Shown one piece after another: positions 1 to 11,651 of a stretch of DNA of 64,000 bases. Position 1 is the stretch's first letter. Every line of letters starts with the position of its first letter. This DNA comes from Certhia americana (Eukaryota > Chordata > Aves > Passeriformes > Certhiidae). Both the position numbers and the translations under genes were made by a program. The stretch lies in contig JAGMWU010000039.1 of NCBI GenBank assembly GCA_018697195.1, positions 573,817-637,816 of the forward strand, written 5' to 3'. The notes under the pieces are model-generated. The model saw nothing but the letters and a program-made list of their open reading frames with translations, searched no databases and was not told where the DNA came from.

Positions 1-1080
1 GTATTCTAACAAGCATGGTAGTTCTTTGGCATGTCATAGCATATGATAGCAATAGAAAAAAGAGTTATTTTGTAAATGATTAGAATTTTGCTTTTCTGCC
101 ACTGATTTTAGCCTTTTTTTTCCACATCATTCTATATTTGGTAAAATTTTAGTATAGATGTATAAATGCAAAGATAAATACTAATTTTTAATACATTGAA
201 CAATACATTTCACCAATGTTCCCCCTTTAGAAGAAGTATTTTTTTCTTTGAGAGGCAGTTTCAGTAGCAGGCAGCAGATTATTTTAATAAAACTAAGTGA
301 GATCAATATCATGGAAGCAGGATTAAATATCTTTAAGAAGATGCTTGCCTAACCCTTAGTATATGGCTTCATATTTTGAAATGGAGAGATAAATAAAGGA
401 CAATCACAGAATACAATTCCCCTATTCACTTGTATTCAGGAAGGTAAAGATTGCTTGAAATATGTATGATGAAGCTGGATTTTTCATAAAATAAAGTAGA
501 AAAGATTATTCAAGAAAGCAGTCTTTCTGAAGGAGACAACCAAGAGGCTGCAGGTGATGTAAATACATTATATTTTCTTGGAGATTCAAGTGAGGTTTCT
601 GACATTTGAGAGACTCTATTAAAAAATGCGCTGTGCTCACTATCATCTGTGGACAGTATTGATTGCTGAGCTGTTTACTTGTAAAAGGAATTCTTTCTGG
701 TCAAGTGATGCAGTTTTAGGAAAGGAATGACCTCTGCAGGATGCGGGGGCGTACAATTATAAATCATACCAAATGCGATTGAAACTCTCCCACTGGCAAG
801 AGAGAAAATCAAATTAAAGCAAATATTGTATTAAAGGAGTTTCAGTGGATGCCTTGGAGAGCTCTGATTTTCATGTAAATGCTCATTTAGAATGAAGTTT
901 ACTGCCTCCTCAGAAGAATGGTGAAGAAAAGAAAAGCATATTTAATTGGAGAGGAAGGGAATGCCAAGGAAACAGATGAATTGCAACTCAGTTTCTAGAT
1001 TTTTTCCTTCAGATCTAGCGGCTATGATAGCTCACTGTCTTAAATTGTTTGAAGGAAAACAGTAATTGAACTTCAATCCA
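1..1080. other. AT-rich unique sequence, no gene seen
   Basis: This stretch is AT-rich and low in CpG, with frequent stops in all frames. No repeat family, splice-framed exon or RNA gene could be recognised. It could be intergenic or intronic. Confidence 0.6.
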
Positions 1081-1100
1081 TATAATTCAGGAAATCTTGC

Positions 1101-1119
1101 CTTTTTTTCCTTTTTTTTT

Positions 1120-1147
<28 letters not shown>
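1101..1147. repeat. T-rich tract with a 26-T run
   Basis: Three runs of T separated by CC and C end in an uninterrupted run of 26 T (1122-1147). Such a tract may be the reverse complement of a retrotransposed poly-A tail or a simple homopolymer expansion. No mobile element could be recognised on its right-hand side, so no parent is assigned. Confidence 0.85.
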
Positions 1148-1152
<5 letters not shown>

Positions 1153-1683
1153 TTTTTCACATCTTCTAGATTATTGCAGTTTTAGCTAATTTTCCTGTCA
1201 GGTCCTTTTGCGTGTCCTTGTGGGAATTGCCTAGTGATTGACAGCTTTGATCTGGAAATTGTTGCAGCTAAACTGCTACAATTCATATAGAGAGAACTGC
1301 CAAATAATTTGACAGATAGATGCCAAGAAATGACGTATGAGGATCTGTCAGACAAAGTTTTTTAGAGGAACCATCCTTTGAGTTTTGCTCCTGGTGGGCT
1401 ACAAGGAGCTGCCATCATCCATGTTCTGCAGAAGCAAAGTGCTGGGATGGGCTATGGCTGCTATAAGTAAATCTCTATAAAATCATCATCAGAAATCAGA
1501 AATTAAGGATTTGTCACTGATAGCACCAGCTCACAGGCAAACAATTTTGTGCCTGAAAGAGTGTAAAATTGATGTAAAATATTTCCTGAAATGAGATTTT
1601 TAATAAGAAACCCAGGGGTAGATAGGGTCATTTTATCTGAGCACTGCATGAATCTAAGAGAAATCAAACACACTATACTTCTG
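1148..1683. other. Unique sequence, nothing recognised
   Basis: AT-rich DNA between two T-rich tracts. The open frames crossing its right end owe their length to the adjacent low-complexity tract and are not genes. Confidence 0.55.
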
Positions 1684-1718
1684 CTTTCTTTGCTTTCTTT
1701 GCTTTCTTTTCTTGCTTT

Positions 1719-1760
<42 letters not shown>

Positions 1761-1795
1761 GGGCTTTTTTTTTGTTTTTTGTTTTTTTGGTTTTA
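1684..1795. repeat. CTTTCTTTG 9-mer tandem repeat running into a long T tract
   Basis: About three copies of the 9-base unit CTTTCTTTG (1684, 1693, 1702) pass into a T tract of more than 30 bases, then GGGGC and further T runs broken by single Gs. The strand is almost purely pyrimidine. Reading it as protein gives poly-Phe/Leu on one strand and poly-Lys on the other, so the 76- and 100-codon open frames here are artefacts. Confidence 0.85.
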
Positions 1796-1797
1796 GC

Positions 1798-4700
1798 ATT
1801 TGCACACAAAAAATAGCCTAGAAGTTATAGAGATTTACCCTAACTGTAAGAATCAACACAAGTATAAATGTCATGGTAGGCTATCAGGCAACTGAGGCAA
1901 CACATGTTCAAACCTAACTGAGTAAACATATTTTATTTGCATTCAAGCTAATGCCTTGAAACTGGAGTTAACCCTGCAGTGCTGAACTCAGGGCAGGTGC
2001 AAGGCCATTTCCCTAATCCAACAGATTGAGATGTCGAATGCATAGCCTGAACTGTTCCGTTCCTAAACCTTTTGTTGCATTTGTCTGTGTACGTGGAGAT
2101 TTTAACGCAGCGGGGTATTGAACACCTCATCAAGTTGAACAGAGTAAACCTTTAAAAGGGCTTTTCATCATTAAACGTTTCCATACTCTGTAATGTGCAA
2201 GGTAACATGTGGTCGTACTTTGAGGAGGATTTAAGCAGGACAAAGTGTCCTGGTGCCTGAAGCTGGCAGAGTGCTAATTAAAGATGCAGAGAAGAAAATT
2301 TAAGGGAATTTGTTTTAGGAGAGAGGGAAGGAAGAAGGTCATCCCTAGCAGAAAGATGTGACGCTCCAGCCGCCGAGCCCAATCACTGGGGAGCTGGAGT
2401 GCATAAACAGGAAGAGGCAGGAAAGAAGAAGTCACTTAATTGTGGGCTAGAGAAGAAAAACGTCTCCCAGGAGGTTTATTCTGGATGGATTATGGGAGCA
2501 GGGAAGATGTCACTGAGAGCTCTCTGGGTTGTGCCTGTCCTGGAGTAAGTTAGAGCCACCAGTCAGACCAAAGGGTGAGATGAGGTAGCAGCAGGGGAAA
2601 CGAAGCATATTCATCAAAATTTCAATAATATTTCCTGCCGTGTTATCCGCTCATAACTTTTTCAATTATCCCCCCATCTTGACAAATTCCTTCTTCTAAA
2701 CCAGCCCACAATAGATTTTTCTAAGATGCCCAGCTGAAAGTGGAGGCATACTAGAAAGTCTGTAGCACAGGGAGCCTCAGGTGAGCTGTGGGATCTGGTT
2801 CTTGTTTGGCTGTGCCAAAGAGTCCCATTAGGACATTGCGTAGTTGCTTAAACCGATTTTCTCACAGGTTATCCTTAATTTAGTCTTTTACAGGCACTTG
2901 GCCATGAATTCTGGTTTTCCGACATATGAGCAGCTACATCTGTAATGAACTCTGAATGCCTGAAATATTATGTAGTGGTAAATGCTCTGAGAAAAACAAA
3001 TAATGACTCAGAACAGACACCAAGAATAGTAGAAACTTTGGAAGTATTCCCCTGGTTTTAGATTTATTTTTTTTTTTTCCAAAATGTTGTTAATAGTATC
3101 ACCTCAGTTCCCAGCATGTTGTGAAAATGAAATCATTGATGTTTGTAAAGCACTCAGGACTGATAATGATGAACACCGTGAGCAAATTACTTCCCCTGCT
3201 TGGTCTTTTCTACCTCATTCCTCTCTTCATGCTCCCTCTCTCAGTGTTGTCCCCTTGCACTCTGCCCAGTTGGCTGGTCCAAGACTTGGTACCAAGGTAC
3301 TTGGCAGCAGGGACTGGCAGCAGGTCAGCTCCTGTCTTGCTTGTGCCCAAACCCCACCCTGACACACAGCTGTCTTCTGCTCTCCAAAAAAGCAGAGCAG
3401 TTCAGACGTGTCCACGAGGCTGACATCCTCACAGGCAGCACCTGTTCAAGGCTATAGCAAGTCCACACTGAGTGGATTCCAGCACAATTTTCATAAAGCT
3501 CATCCTTTGACCACATGTGGGTGGACCTGCACAGAAACTGCACAGAGAAGCTGTTCTTTGAGAGAGCTTCTTGTCCTTGCCCTGAAGTTATGGGAGGGTA
3601 CTGGGTTTTTCAGCAGGAATCTTGTTCCTGAGTCTGCTCCTTAGGAACAGCTCAGCTAATTCAGCTGAAATTTGTATTTTAAAGTGAAAGCAAAGAGAAG
3701 AATTGACTCGCTTTGGAGATGTTTTGTTGTGTTTGGAAATGTCACAGACGATTGGAAGTGGGCTCTTCAAAGAGGCTGGCAGCCCCATTAATATGTAAAA
3801 CTACTGCTGTGCTGATATTAGCAGTGCAGGTAGGAGTCACTCATCTAAATGCACCCAAACTGGGTTCTTCTGGATATTAGCTGAACAGAGAGTTGCATTT
3901 TGTCTCTGGGAGGTTTGGAAAGCAGGGGAAGCAAGCAAAATTTGCTTATTTGAGATCCTGAGGTGCCTGACAGAACCTTAAAGTTAGTCCTGCCTTGAGA
4001 CGGAGATTAGTTCCCAAAGTCCCTTCTGAGCAAATTTTTTCCATCATATTTGCATCATCTAAGCTTCTGAGTGTTTCATATTGTAGTTGTCAGGATGGTT
4101 ATATTTCCTAGTGATGGACCACTGCTGCCCATTTAGAATGTTGCTTTTGATGACCAGCATTGTCACGCACTTTTAATTGATTATCTTGAATAAGAGGTTT
4201 GGGAAACTTAAGGTAAGTTTCTTAAAGTATACCACATGTGAGATGAGGCTATTTGTGGGCTATCTTTTTAAATTGTTTAACCATGCTGTGCTTTCTTCTC
4301 ATGATTTAAACTGCTCTGTATGGAGTTTGAATACCATTATGATTCTAGCAATAAGAGCCACAATAGTAATACTCTGCCATTTCTAAGAACTACAGAGTAA
4401 ACCCTAATAAATAACAGGCTAGGTCTCAAAGCAATAAACATGCCATGGTATGAAAATCATCTCTTTTTTCATAGATATAAAAGTTAAGTGTGATTTAATG
4501 TTTCATACCTTCATTGTATCAGTACCATCCTCCCAGCAATCATCTACGATAAACTGTTACACTATTTCAAACGGTGTATGATACACAGTGTTGAGGAAGC
4601 AATGTATTTGAGAACAGTCAGGCTGAAAATCTGTTCACAATGAAGATTTTTCAAGTGTCTCTATTCCTTGTGTGGGTATATATATATATGTATATCTTTG

Positions 4701-6671
4701 TTTCAAATTTAGAACCACTTAGGTTTTAAAGAAGTCAAGTATCAATGTGCCCTCAGCTCTGATGGCAAAACACTGAGAAAATGGAGGTTACAGGTATGTT
4801 GTGAGTCCTGCATTACGAAGTATGTGGTAAGAGAATGCAGGCTGTGAGGGCCTGCTGCAAATCTCTGAATACACCCTGAAAAACTAAAGAATGCCAGAAA
4901 TGTCTGGTTGCTTGTTCAACTGGTTGCACAACACTGACTCTCCTTTGGTCTAGCAGATCTGTTGACCTGGACAATCTCTTTTAGTCTGAGCAGAGAAGCT
5001 ACAAAAAGGACTTTTTGAGTAAAAGCCTGAGAACAGGAGGAGATTGTCTTAGAGTGCTTCTTCATAAGTTTATAAACTTGTGTCTGCCATCCAAAAATCA
5101 TGCAAAAAAATTATGCAGAGTAGTCTTTTGGGAATGTATGATGGTCTGAGCAACGGGGCTTGTCCCCAGCATTCAAAGATGATCCCAAGAACCTGAACCC
5201 CAAACCAGCCTTTCTGGTTTGCTTGGTGACAAACACATTCCCTTTTTTCCCCTTTCCTTCTGCACACCCGGGGCAGGGGGATATGGTGCCATAGACTTTG
5301 TACCACAGAATTAACACCTCCAGAGCAGAATCATTGACAACAGAAATGTACGTGGTATTTCCTAACTACCTTCCCCGTCAAGCTGTAATGAGACTTCTTA
5401 GTGAGCAACAATTAGGTCTGATTGTGTTGGGAATCAGAGCAGATAAGTTATTAGCAAAACAGTTATACTAGGAGAATAAAATGATCTTTTTTTAATCACA
5501 ATAGTCTGTTTTCCAAGGCAGGATTTTTTTCTGTCTCTTCGTAGGCAGTGGATAAAGAAGCAACATGGTTTCCTGTGTGCTCATAAAGATATACTATGGG
5601 GTAATAAACCTGAATAATATTCATTTCCATTTGTTATAATGATTGTAATAAATCTACAAGGCACAGATGAAAGCAGTTGTACTAGCCTTACATCTCACAG
5701 AAGATAAAAAAGCTCCTCAAAAGGACAGAATGGAGTGTTTATTATGCCTTCTTAATTTTAAGTACATTTAAAAGAATTGCCATTTCCTTCTGTTGCCTCA
5801 TTTACAAGCACCAAGTTAGGTAGTAATTATAAGATAATTCAGTAACACTCTAAAATAATGATTCAGCTAATTAATGCTGAATTACAGAGGCAGTCCTACA
5901 CAGATACTTATACACCCCCATTAACACTGACAGAGTTCATCATGATTATTCCAGCAAGCACTGAAGGAGCTGAATGTGATTAGACCCTTTATTGAAAACA
6001 TTTTTTTTTCTTTTTAATAAAACTGTGGTCTTTTATCGAGTTCTCTCTGGCACAGGTGACTTAGGGAGGAAATGGGGCAGAGGAACCTTCCTCCTATGTG
6101 CATTAGTCACCTTCTGCAATCTTCATGAGCTCTGTAGAGGCTAAACTGAGATACCAATGGAACCATGGCCACAAAAGGGTGTTGTCTTTTGCCCACAAGC
6201 TGTGGACAGGGGTCATTTTGTCATCTGTGGTATCTTTGAATTTGGCTGAGCGTGGTGTAGGGCAGAGGACAGGAAGGACTTCTGACCAGGGTCAGGTTTT
6301 GTTATTTCTCACTCATGGTCAGCCTCAGTATCACAGGGCTCAGCATCCTTCTCTTTTATTTCTCCCATTTTCTCTGGAGAGTCAGCTAGCTATTCTGGAT
6401 CACTCTCTTATGTTCGCTGGAGCTTTGTATTTTGTAAATGCTGTCACATTTGTATATGCTGCATTTGTGCCTCTCTGTGGGAAATGGAAAGGAGACTAAA
6501 TGAAGGCTCTTAAAATAGATGCAGCTCTATTTTTTAAATTATTTATTTTAAATGGGCAAGAATGTTATACATAAAAAAAAGGTAGGTTTAGTAATTTTAT
6601 TTGCATGGAGAGAAGCACAGGTCAGGGTCACACAATGTATCACAAGAATTTCAAGAAAGCATGTTCAGATG
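1798..6671. other. Unique AT-rich sequence, no gene supported
   Basis: No recognisable exon, RNA gene or transposable element was found. A small alternating TA run sits at 4677-4697. The longest ATG-started open frame (6125-6499, plus, 124 codons) has no domain, signal peptide or family resemblance that I can see, and no neighbouring gene supports it. Several 60-100 codon frames around 3.1-3.6 kb overlap one another on both strands, which is typical of chance frames in slightly GC-richer DNA. Confidence 0.55.
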
Positions 6672-6812
6672 TCATAGAATCATGAAAGACTGGGTTGGAA
6701 GGAATGTTAAAGACCATCCAGTTCCAATGCCCCTGCCATGGGTAGGGATACTTTTCACTAGCCCAGGTCCTTCAAAGCCCCATCCAGCCTGGCCTTGAAC
6801 ACTTCCAGGGCA
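6672..6812 (-). mobile_element. CR1 LINE fragment, 3' end, minus strand
   Basis: On the plus strand the block opens with TCATAGAATCATG, passes through GGGTTGGAAGG and AGACCATCCAGTTCCAA, then a CTGCCATGGG segment, and ends with GGCCTTGAACACTTCCAGGG. In this order that is the reverse complement of the well-known 3' end of avian chicken-repeat-1 (CR1) LINEs. Only about 140 bases of the 3' end are present, the usual state of CR1 because reverse transcription starts at the 3' end and often aborts. It is non-coding. Subfamily assignment would need comparison with consensus sequences. Confidence 0.9.
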
Positions 6813-7204
6813 GTACCAAGCAAATTTTGTTGGTTTTACTACCTGCAAGCTGATGTCGGCATTTCGAATGAAGTAGAACTCGCTGCTGGCAGAGAGGACT
6901 CTGGAAATGACAGAAATCCACCCCTTTATGCCAGCTTCCTGGACATCACCTCCCCTATGTGCTGTCTTTCACAGGCAACATTTACAAGACTTTTATAAAG
7001 TCACAGTGCTATTCTGCCATACGGATCTGCACCCTCAAACGTTCAATGTGGGCTCGAGAAGAAAGAAGTTAGAAATTGTATCTAAATATACTGCTGGGAA
7101 ATTGAATAGAAACTCGTCCAATTATGGGGTCTTGGCACACACTTTTTGCCCCAAACTTGCGATTTTTTTGTCTTTAAGTGGGAGTTGTGCAGAGGCTAAT
7201 GTGT
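6813..7204. other. Unique sequence between the CR1 tail and the CpG-rich block
   Basis: Ordinary AT-leaning DNA with overlapping short chance frames. No repeat or exon is recognised. Confidence 0.5.
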
Positions 7205-7465
7205 GAAAATTCCCGCAGCGGGGCCCGTGGGGCTTCCGCTCCCGCCAGCGGAGAGCAGGCTCTCAGCGGAGGCAGGCCGGGAGAAGCACAGCGTGAGGTG
7301 GCAGCAGAGCTGCTTCAGCCTCCTGGTTCTGGCTGCAAGATGGGAATAGTCTGGCGATGGTCCTCGCTTCCCCGCGGGGGGCAATGGGTGATGGATCCGC
7401 GTGCTGGCACCGCAGCCGCAGCCCAATGATCTCCAGCTGTCCGAGATGGCAGCCGGCTGTGCTAG
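7205..7465. promoter_or_regulatory. Small CpG-island-like block, candidate promoter
   Basis: By hand count this block holds about 19 CpG in about 245 bases (7211-7455) at roughly two-thirds G+C, giving an observed/expected CpG ratio near 0.7. The flanks are AT-rich and CpG-poor. In vertebrates such islands usually mark promoters of unmethylated genes or lncRNAs. No TATA box or annotated gene is visible. An ATG at 7446 in a good initiation context (purine at -3, G at +4) opens a 133-codon plus-strand frame ending at 7847, with no family resemblance. The block could instead be a GC-rich repeat or a stray CpG cluster. Confidence 0.5.
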
Positions 7466-9374
7466 AGCCAGCTCAGAGCTGGGCTTTATGGCTTCCTTGG
7501 GTTACCAAAACCCCTTACGTGCTGGCCGGAGGATCTTAAAACATGCAATGCTACGGATACAGAGGCAAAGTCAGGCTTGGCAGAAGAGTGCTGCTTTCAC
7601 TTATGTAAGGGCTGAATCTGCCTCCCGTTATTTTAGTGGCTGGTTACTTCCCCTCTCTTCAGTGTGGAAGTATTCCTGTCCCAGGCAGAGAGAGGTGTTG
7701 GTAAAGCATGTTCATCCAGCCCTTTGGAATCGGAAAAAGCTGGATTGGGTTCAGGTGGAAAATTACAGGATCAAAATCAAGATCAGGGATCAGGGTACCA
7801 AACTCGAGGGACTGAGGCTCTGCTTGAGACTGTGCTGCAATCTGTGAGGCAATAACCTAATTTTTCCACTTTCTCTCTTGTCCGTCTGCCAAAAAGGATG
7901 ATAATATTTTCTTCATCTATTTTACCTATTCAGAGTAGAATATATACTGAAATGTAAGTAACAATAACATAAAATTAAGCAAGTGGACCTGGGAATTTAG
8001 ACATTACAGAGGTGAATAGAAAGAATCAAAACTAAATATCTTGAGAAAGAGAGTAGAAATTCCAAATGCAGTTTGGAAAACTGCAGTGAAAATCCTTGCT
8101 TAGATACACAGCCGAGGGCAGGCTTTGGGTAGTACTTTCCTTTTCCTTGCCTATAAAATTGCAGGGGGAGTGGGGAAGAGCTGACTCCTGTCCAAGAGCT
8201 AGAGGTGGACTGTTGGTAGCAGATGTTTTGCTAAAACGGGAAACCCTGTGTGCACACAGGGTAGTGCTCCTGTGAGACACCTGGAAATCCAAGGTGGCTG
8301 AGGTATTAGAAATGCCTTTGGAAATTCACTGAGTGGTAACTAATTTCCCAATGAAGGGATAAATTTATTCCCCAATGAATGAACCATGGTCAGCCAAAGA
8401 AAGAATTTCAGAGATCATGTATCTGTTACAGAGACTAGTGAAAGAGTGGAAGAAATGGGCCAATCTGGCCCATGTAAAGATAAACAGTGATTAGAGAAAG
8501 GAAACAATCCAAGGAACAAGCTGGATTTGGCAAGAATACATCAACACTGTGTTTTCCAACTCTGCAAGTTTACAGCCCCTAGGCAAGACCAACTCCAGTG
8601 GAAAGCTTCAGCCAGCAAGCTGCAAACATTTAAAAAAAACTGATGATAGGCTCTTCGGGAGCCTCTTTGGGAGGAAGATTCTTGTCTGGCAAAATGACTT
8701 GCATACTTCTGGCACTAAACAAACCACGTCTAACTATGGTGCTTCTGTGGTCACTCATTGCCACACTATTTTTGTGCCTCTCTGCCCTAACCCGTGCTAA
8801 GCACGCAGTCCCTGTGGCAGAGCAGGCAGCTCTCCCCAGCTTGCCGACAGAAGGCAAAAGTTTAAATCTGGGCTTGAGGAAGGATTCTTGATGAAATCCA
8901 GAATCACAAACCAAAGCCCTCTCTGGACATTTGTTGTACAAGTCATCAGGAAAGACTTGTATGTCAGTGATGCTGCCCAGTGTTGCTGCTGCTGCAGTAA
9001 GGGCTGTACAAGATTTTGGGACTCCAGCAGCAGCCCACACCGCAGGAGCAGCACCCCAGAACTGCCCCCCACAGCAGCAACTTCTCTCCCCACACACACA
9101 TTAAGCACTGCAGGCAGCAGTGCTTGATGGCACAACCCTGCTTGTCTTCCAGCACACCTCTGCCACCAGCCATGTCAGCCTAGCAGCCACCCCCTGCCCC
9201 CGGTAGCATTTGTCACCCAGCTCCATGCAGACAGAAGTCCCAACTCCTGTTCTTCACCTGGAGGTCAGATCTTCCCTTTTGTGTGGGGAAGAAACACTGT
9301 CTTTGGGTGCACCTCTTCCTTAATGAGGAAGGTTTGGCCTCCCATGAGCATCCTGTGCTTTATGGGGCTGGAAT
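7466..9374. other. Unique sequence; GC-richer patch at about 8790-9210; no gene supported
   Basis: It includes a perfect 20-base palindrome at 8243-8262, listed separately. The patch at 8790-9210 is rich in CAG/CTG-like triplets and CCCC runs, and several 70-155 codon frames overlap there on both strands. None shows a domain, and the overlap in antisense points to a composition effect. Confidence 0.5.
8243..8262. repeat. Perfect 20-base palindrome
   Basis: The sequence ACCCTGTGTGCACACAGGGT reads identically on both strands with no spacer, and symmetry stops exactly at both ends. It could extrude as a hairpin or be a dimeric protein site. No matching transcription factor is claimed. Confidence 0.9.
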
Positions 9375-9692
9375 CTTCAGCCTTTGAAAGATGGAGAGGG
9401 ATTTTTTTACAGGAACATGTAGTGATAGAAAGATGAGGAATGGCTTTAAACTGGAAGAAAGTAGGTTTAGATTAGATATTTGGAAAAAATTCTTTACTAT
9501 GAGGATGGTGAGACAATGGCAACCATTGCCCAAAGAAATTTTGGACACTTCACCCCGGTAGTGTTCAAAGCCAAGTTGGACGGGGCTCTGAATAACCTGA
9601 TCTAGTGGAAGGTGTCCCTGTCCATGGCAGGGGTGTTGAAACTAGATGATCTTCAAGGTCCTTTCCACCCCCAACCCTTGTATGAATCTGTG
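9375..9692 (+). mobile_element. CR1 LINE fragment, 3' end, plus strand
   Basis: In order, the block shows AAAGATGGAGAGGGA, a TGTAGTGATAGAA segment, GGCTTTAAACTGGAAGA, AGGTTTAGATTAGATATT, ATTCTTTACTATGAGGATGG, GTGTTCAAAGCCAAGTTGGA, a CCATGGCAGGGG segment, and TAGATGATCTTCAAGGTCC. It ends in a degenerate TATGAATCTGTG. This is the canonical order of the last ~300 bases of avian CR1 (end of ORF2 plus 3' UTR) in sense. Stops and substitutions show it is old and inactive. The 5' boundary is approximate. Confidence 0.92.
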
Positions 9693-11544
9693 GGTCTATA
9701 GGCTCTGGGGAGGTTGTACTCCCCTTGGCCTTTGCTGAAGCAATGACGTGCAGAGACAAAGATGCTCAATGTCAGTGAGGCTGGCTCTGAACCTGCTGTT
9801 TATGGCAACCCTGGGTGGGAAGGAATTCCTCGTTTCACTTGATCTCTCTTTTCAGAGAACTATTAAGATGTGATGTGTATCTAATTGGGTTGTCAGAGGA
9901 GCCAACTTTGTGTGATGTTTAAGAGTAAGATATCAGTGCTGCTGCAAAAGTCTGGGATGGCACAGAAAGAGTGCTTAAAGGACAGTGAGACAGGGATTTG
10001 GGGATATAGGCATCTGGGACAGTCCTGCTCTCTGGTCCTGTGAGGCAGGGGTGTGATTTGCCTGGGAATTCACAGGCAGTCTGTGAGGTGGGGTAACTTG
10101 GCCAGGTTTGAGGCTTGCTTCACTGGTACCTCCCATATTATAGTATTTGTGTCACAGTGTCTGCTATACATCTCTTGTGTTTGCCCTGAATGCAATGTGG
10201 TTTCTATCTTTGGATATGCACACACTAAATGATAGAAATTAAAAAAAAAAAAAAAATAAAAATCTATCCTTCCTCTTTCCTATGTGGCAAGGAGGCAGGA
10301 CCTCCTGGGGACCACAAGCCAAGGGAAGAATCAGTGCCTATCATCACTTTGTGAAATGAGACCTCCCCTTCAAACAGCTCTGTGGATTCCCATTGGGGAA
10401 TAAGGTTATTTTTTCCCCCCTCTCCACGTTAGACTCCCATCTTAGACCAACTTTTTGCTAAGCAACTCATACTGAGTTTGAGCCAAGTCCAGTGTATGTG
10501 TTTGAAAACCACTAAATATGTGAGTATCTTACCAAATCAACCCTTGTGTGGTTCCTGAATGGCTCCTTAGGCCAACGCACAGGCACTGCCTGCTTTTGTC
10601 ATGTTTAATGATTTTGTGCCTCTATGTTGTCACATGCTTTTTACAGATTCGCTAGGAACTCTAAAGTGATGACTTGTAGCTTGGTGTGATTTACCCCGTT
10701 GTTTTCTGCTGTGCAAAACCGTTTGTCAGTGGAGCTGTGATTTCAGGAGGATGTTTGCACAGAAATATAATGAGGCCTGGCTGGTCCTTGGGAGCAGGAG
10801 TGATTTTGAATGGCTGCTGACCTCACGGGGAATCTGGGCTGCAGTCAAGCAGAAACCACTGAGCTGGAAACAAAAACCTGGGGAAACTAATGCAGGCTCT
10901 CCATCTTCTGCTCCCAGTTAGTAAAGAGATAGTTTATCCAAAAGTCAGCAGCAAATGGTAGAAGATGCATTCATAGTTCTGCCTTTGAAAATTATTTTCA
11001 ATCGTAATACCACTTTTTTCAAATGGGTCTGCACTTCTTGGTGTTTGTGTAAACTGTTCACTTGCAAATGAGCTGGCCTTCTCTTCGAGTCTGTTCTGAT
11101 GGCTAGCTTTGAGTTTGCTCTTTCTCTTTGGTGTGGATTAGACCCCTGCAAAGGCTCTGCAAAGGAGAGAGTGCTTTTACAGTCTTGGAACCACAGAGAG
11201 AAAGATGGATTTGTTTTATAGTCAGGTTTATTAGCTCCCATTCTGTTTACAGCTAATAGCAATGACTTTCTATGTCCACTATTACACAATCCATACTCTA
11301 GCAGGAAAAATATATGTAGGAGTTTTTTTTTTTTAATCAGAACCATGATAAAACCAGTGGTTCCAATTGCACTTTTTCTGACTTTTTTTTTGCAATTAGC
11401 TATCCTATGGTAGTAAGTCGCATTTTGCACTGAGGATACAAAGGCTTGAACAAAAAGGCTGTGGGTTACAGAACTGTTCCCTCACAGGGTTGCTCTGCCC
11501 TCTTTCCAACATCTCTCTTGAAAATGAAGGGTTTGCTTACACTT
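9693..11544. other. Unique sequence, no gene supported
   Basis: A run of 16 A lies at 10241-10256. The minus-strand open frame at 10945-11430 (161 codons) begins with GTG rather than ATG, is crossed by an A/T homopolymer and shows no domain. I regard it as a chance frame. Nothing else is recognised. Confidence 0.55.
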
Positions 11545-11651
11545 AGAAGAAGAAAAACAAAAAACCCCAAAAAACCCCAAAACAAAACAAAACAAAAAAA
11601 ACCCCCAAAACCAAACCAAACCAAAAAAACCCCAAAAAACAAAAGAAGAAG
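11545..11651. repeat. A-rich simple repeat with AAAACCCC and AAACC units
   Basis: Only A and C occur over most of the tract, in irregular units such as AAAAAACCCC, AAAAC and AAACC, flanked on both sides by GAAGAAGA. It resembles the eroded A-rich tail of a retroposed element or an A/C microsatellite. It is not a vertebrate telomere repeat. Confidence 0.85.

Noticed and set aside
1503..1821. Frames rich in Lys or Phe
   Set aside because: They are produced by the T/A homopolymer tract at 1720-1795.
8630..9173. Cluster of 69-155 codon frames on both strands
   Set aside because: They overlap in antisense in a GC-richer patch rich in cysteine and serine codons. This pattern is explained by base composition.
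10945..11430. 161-codon minus-strand open frame, the longest in the window
   Set aside because: It starts at GTG, includes A/T homopolymer-encoded lysines and has no domain or conserved motif. A frame of this length is expected by chance in 64 kb.
11545..11651. Interstitial telomere-like repeat
   Set aside because: The units are AAAACCCC and AAACC, not CCCTAA/TTAGGG.
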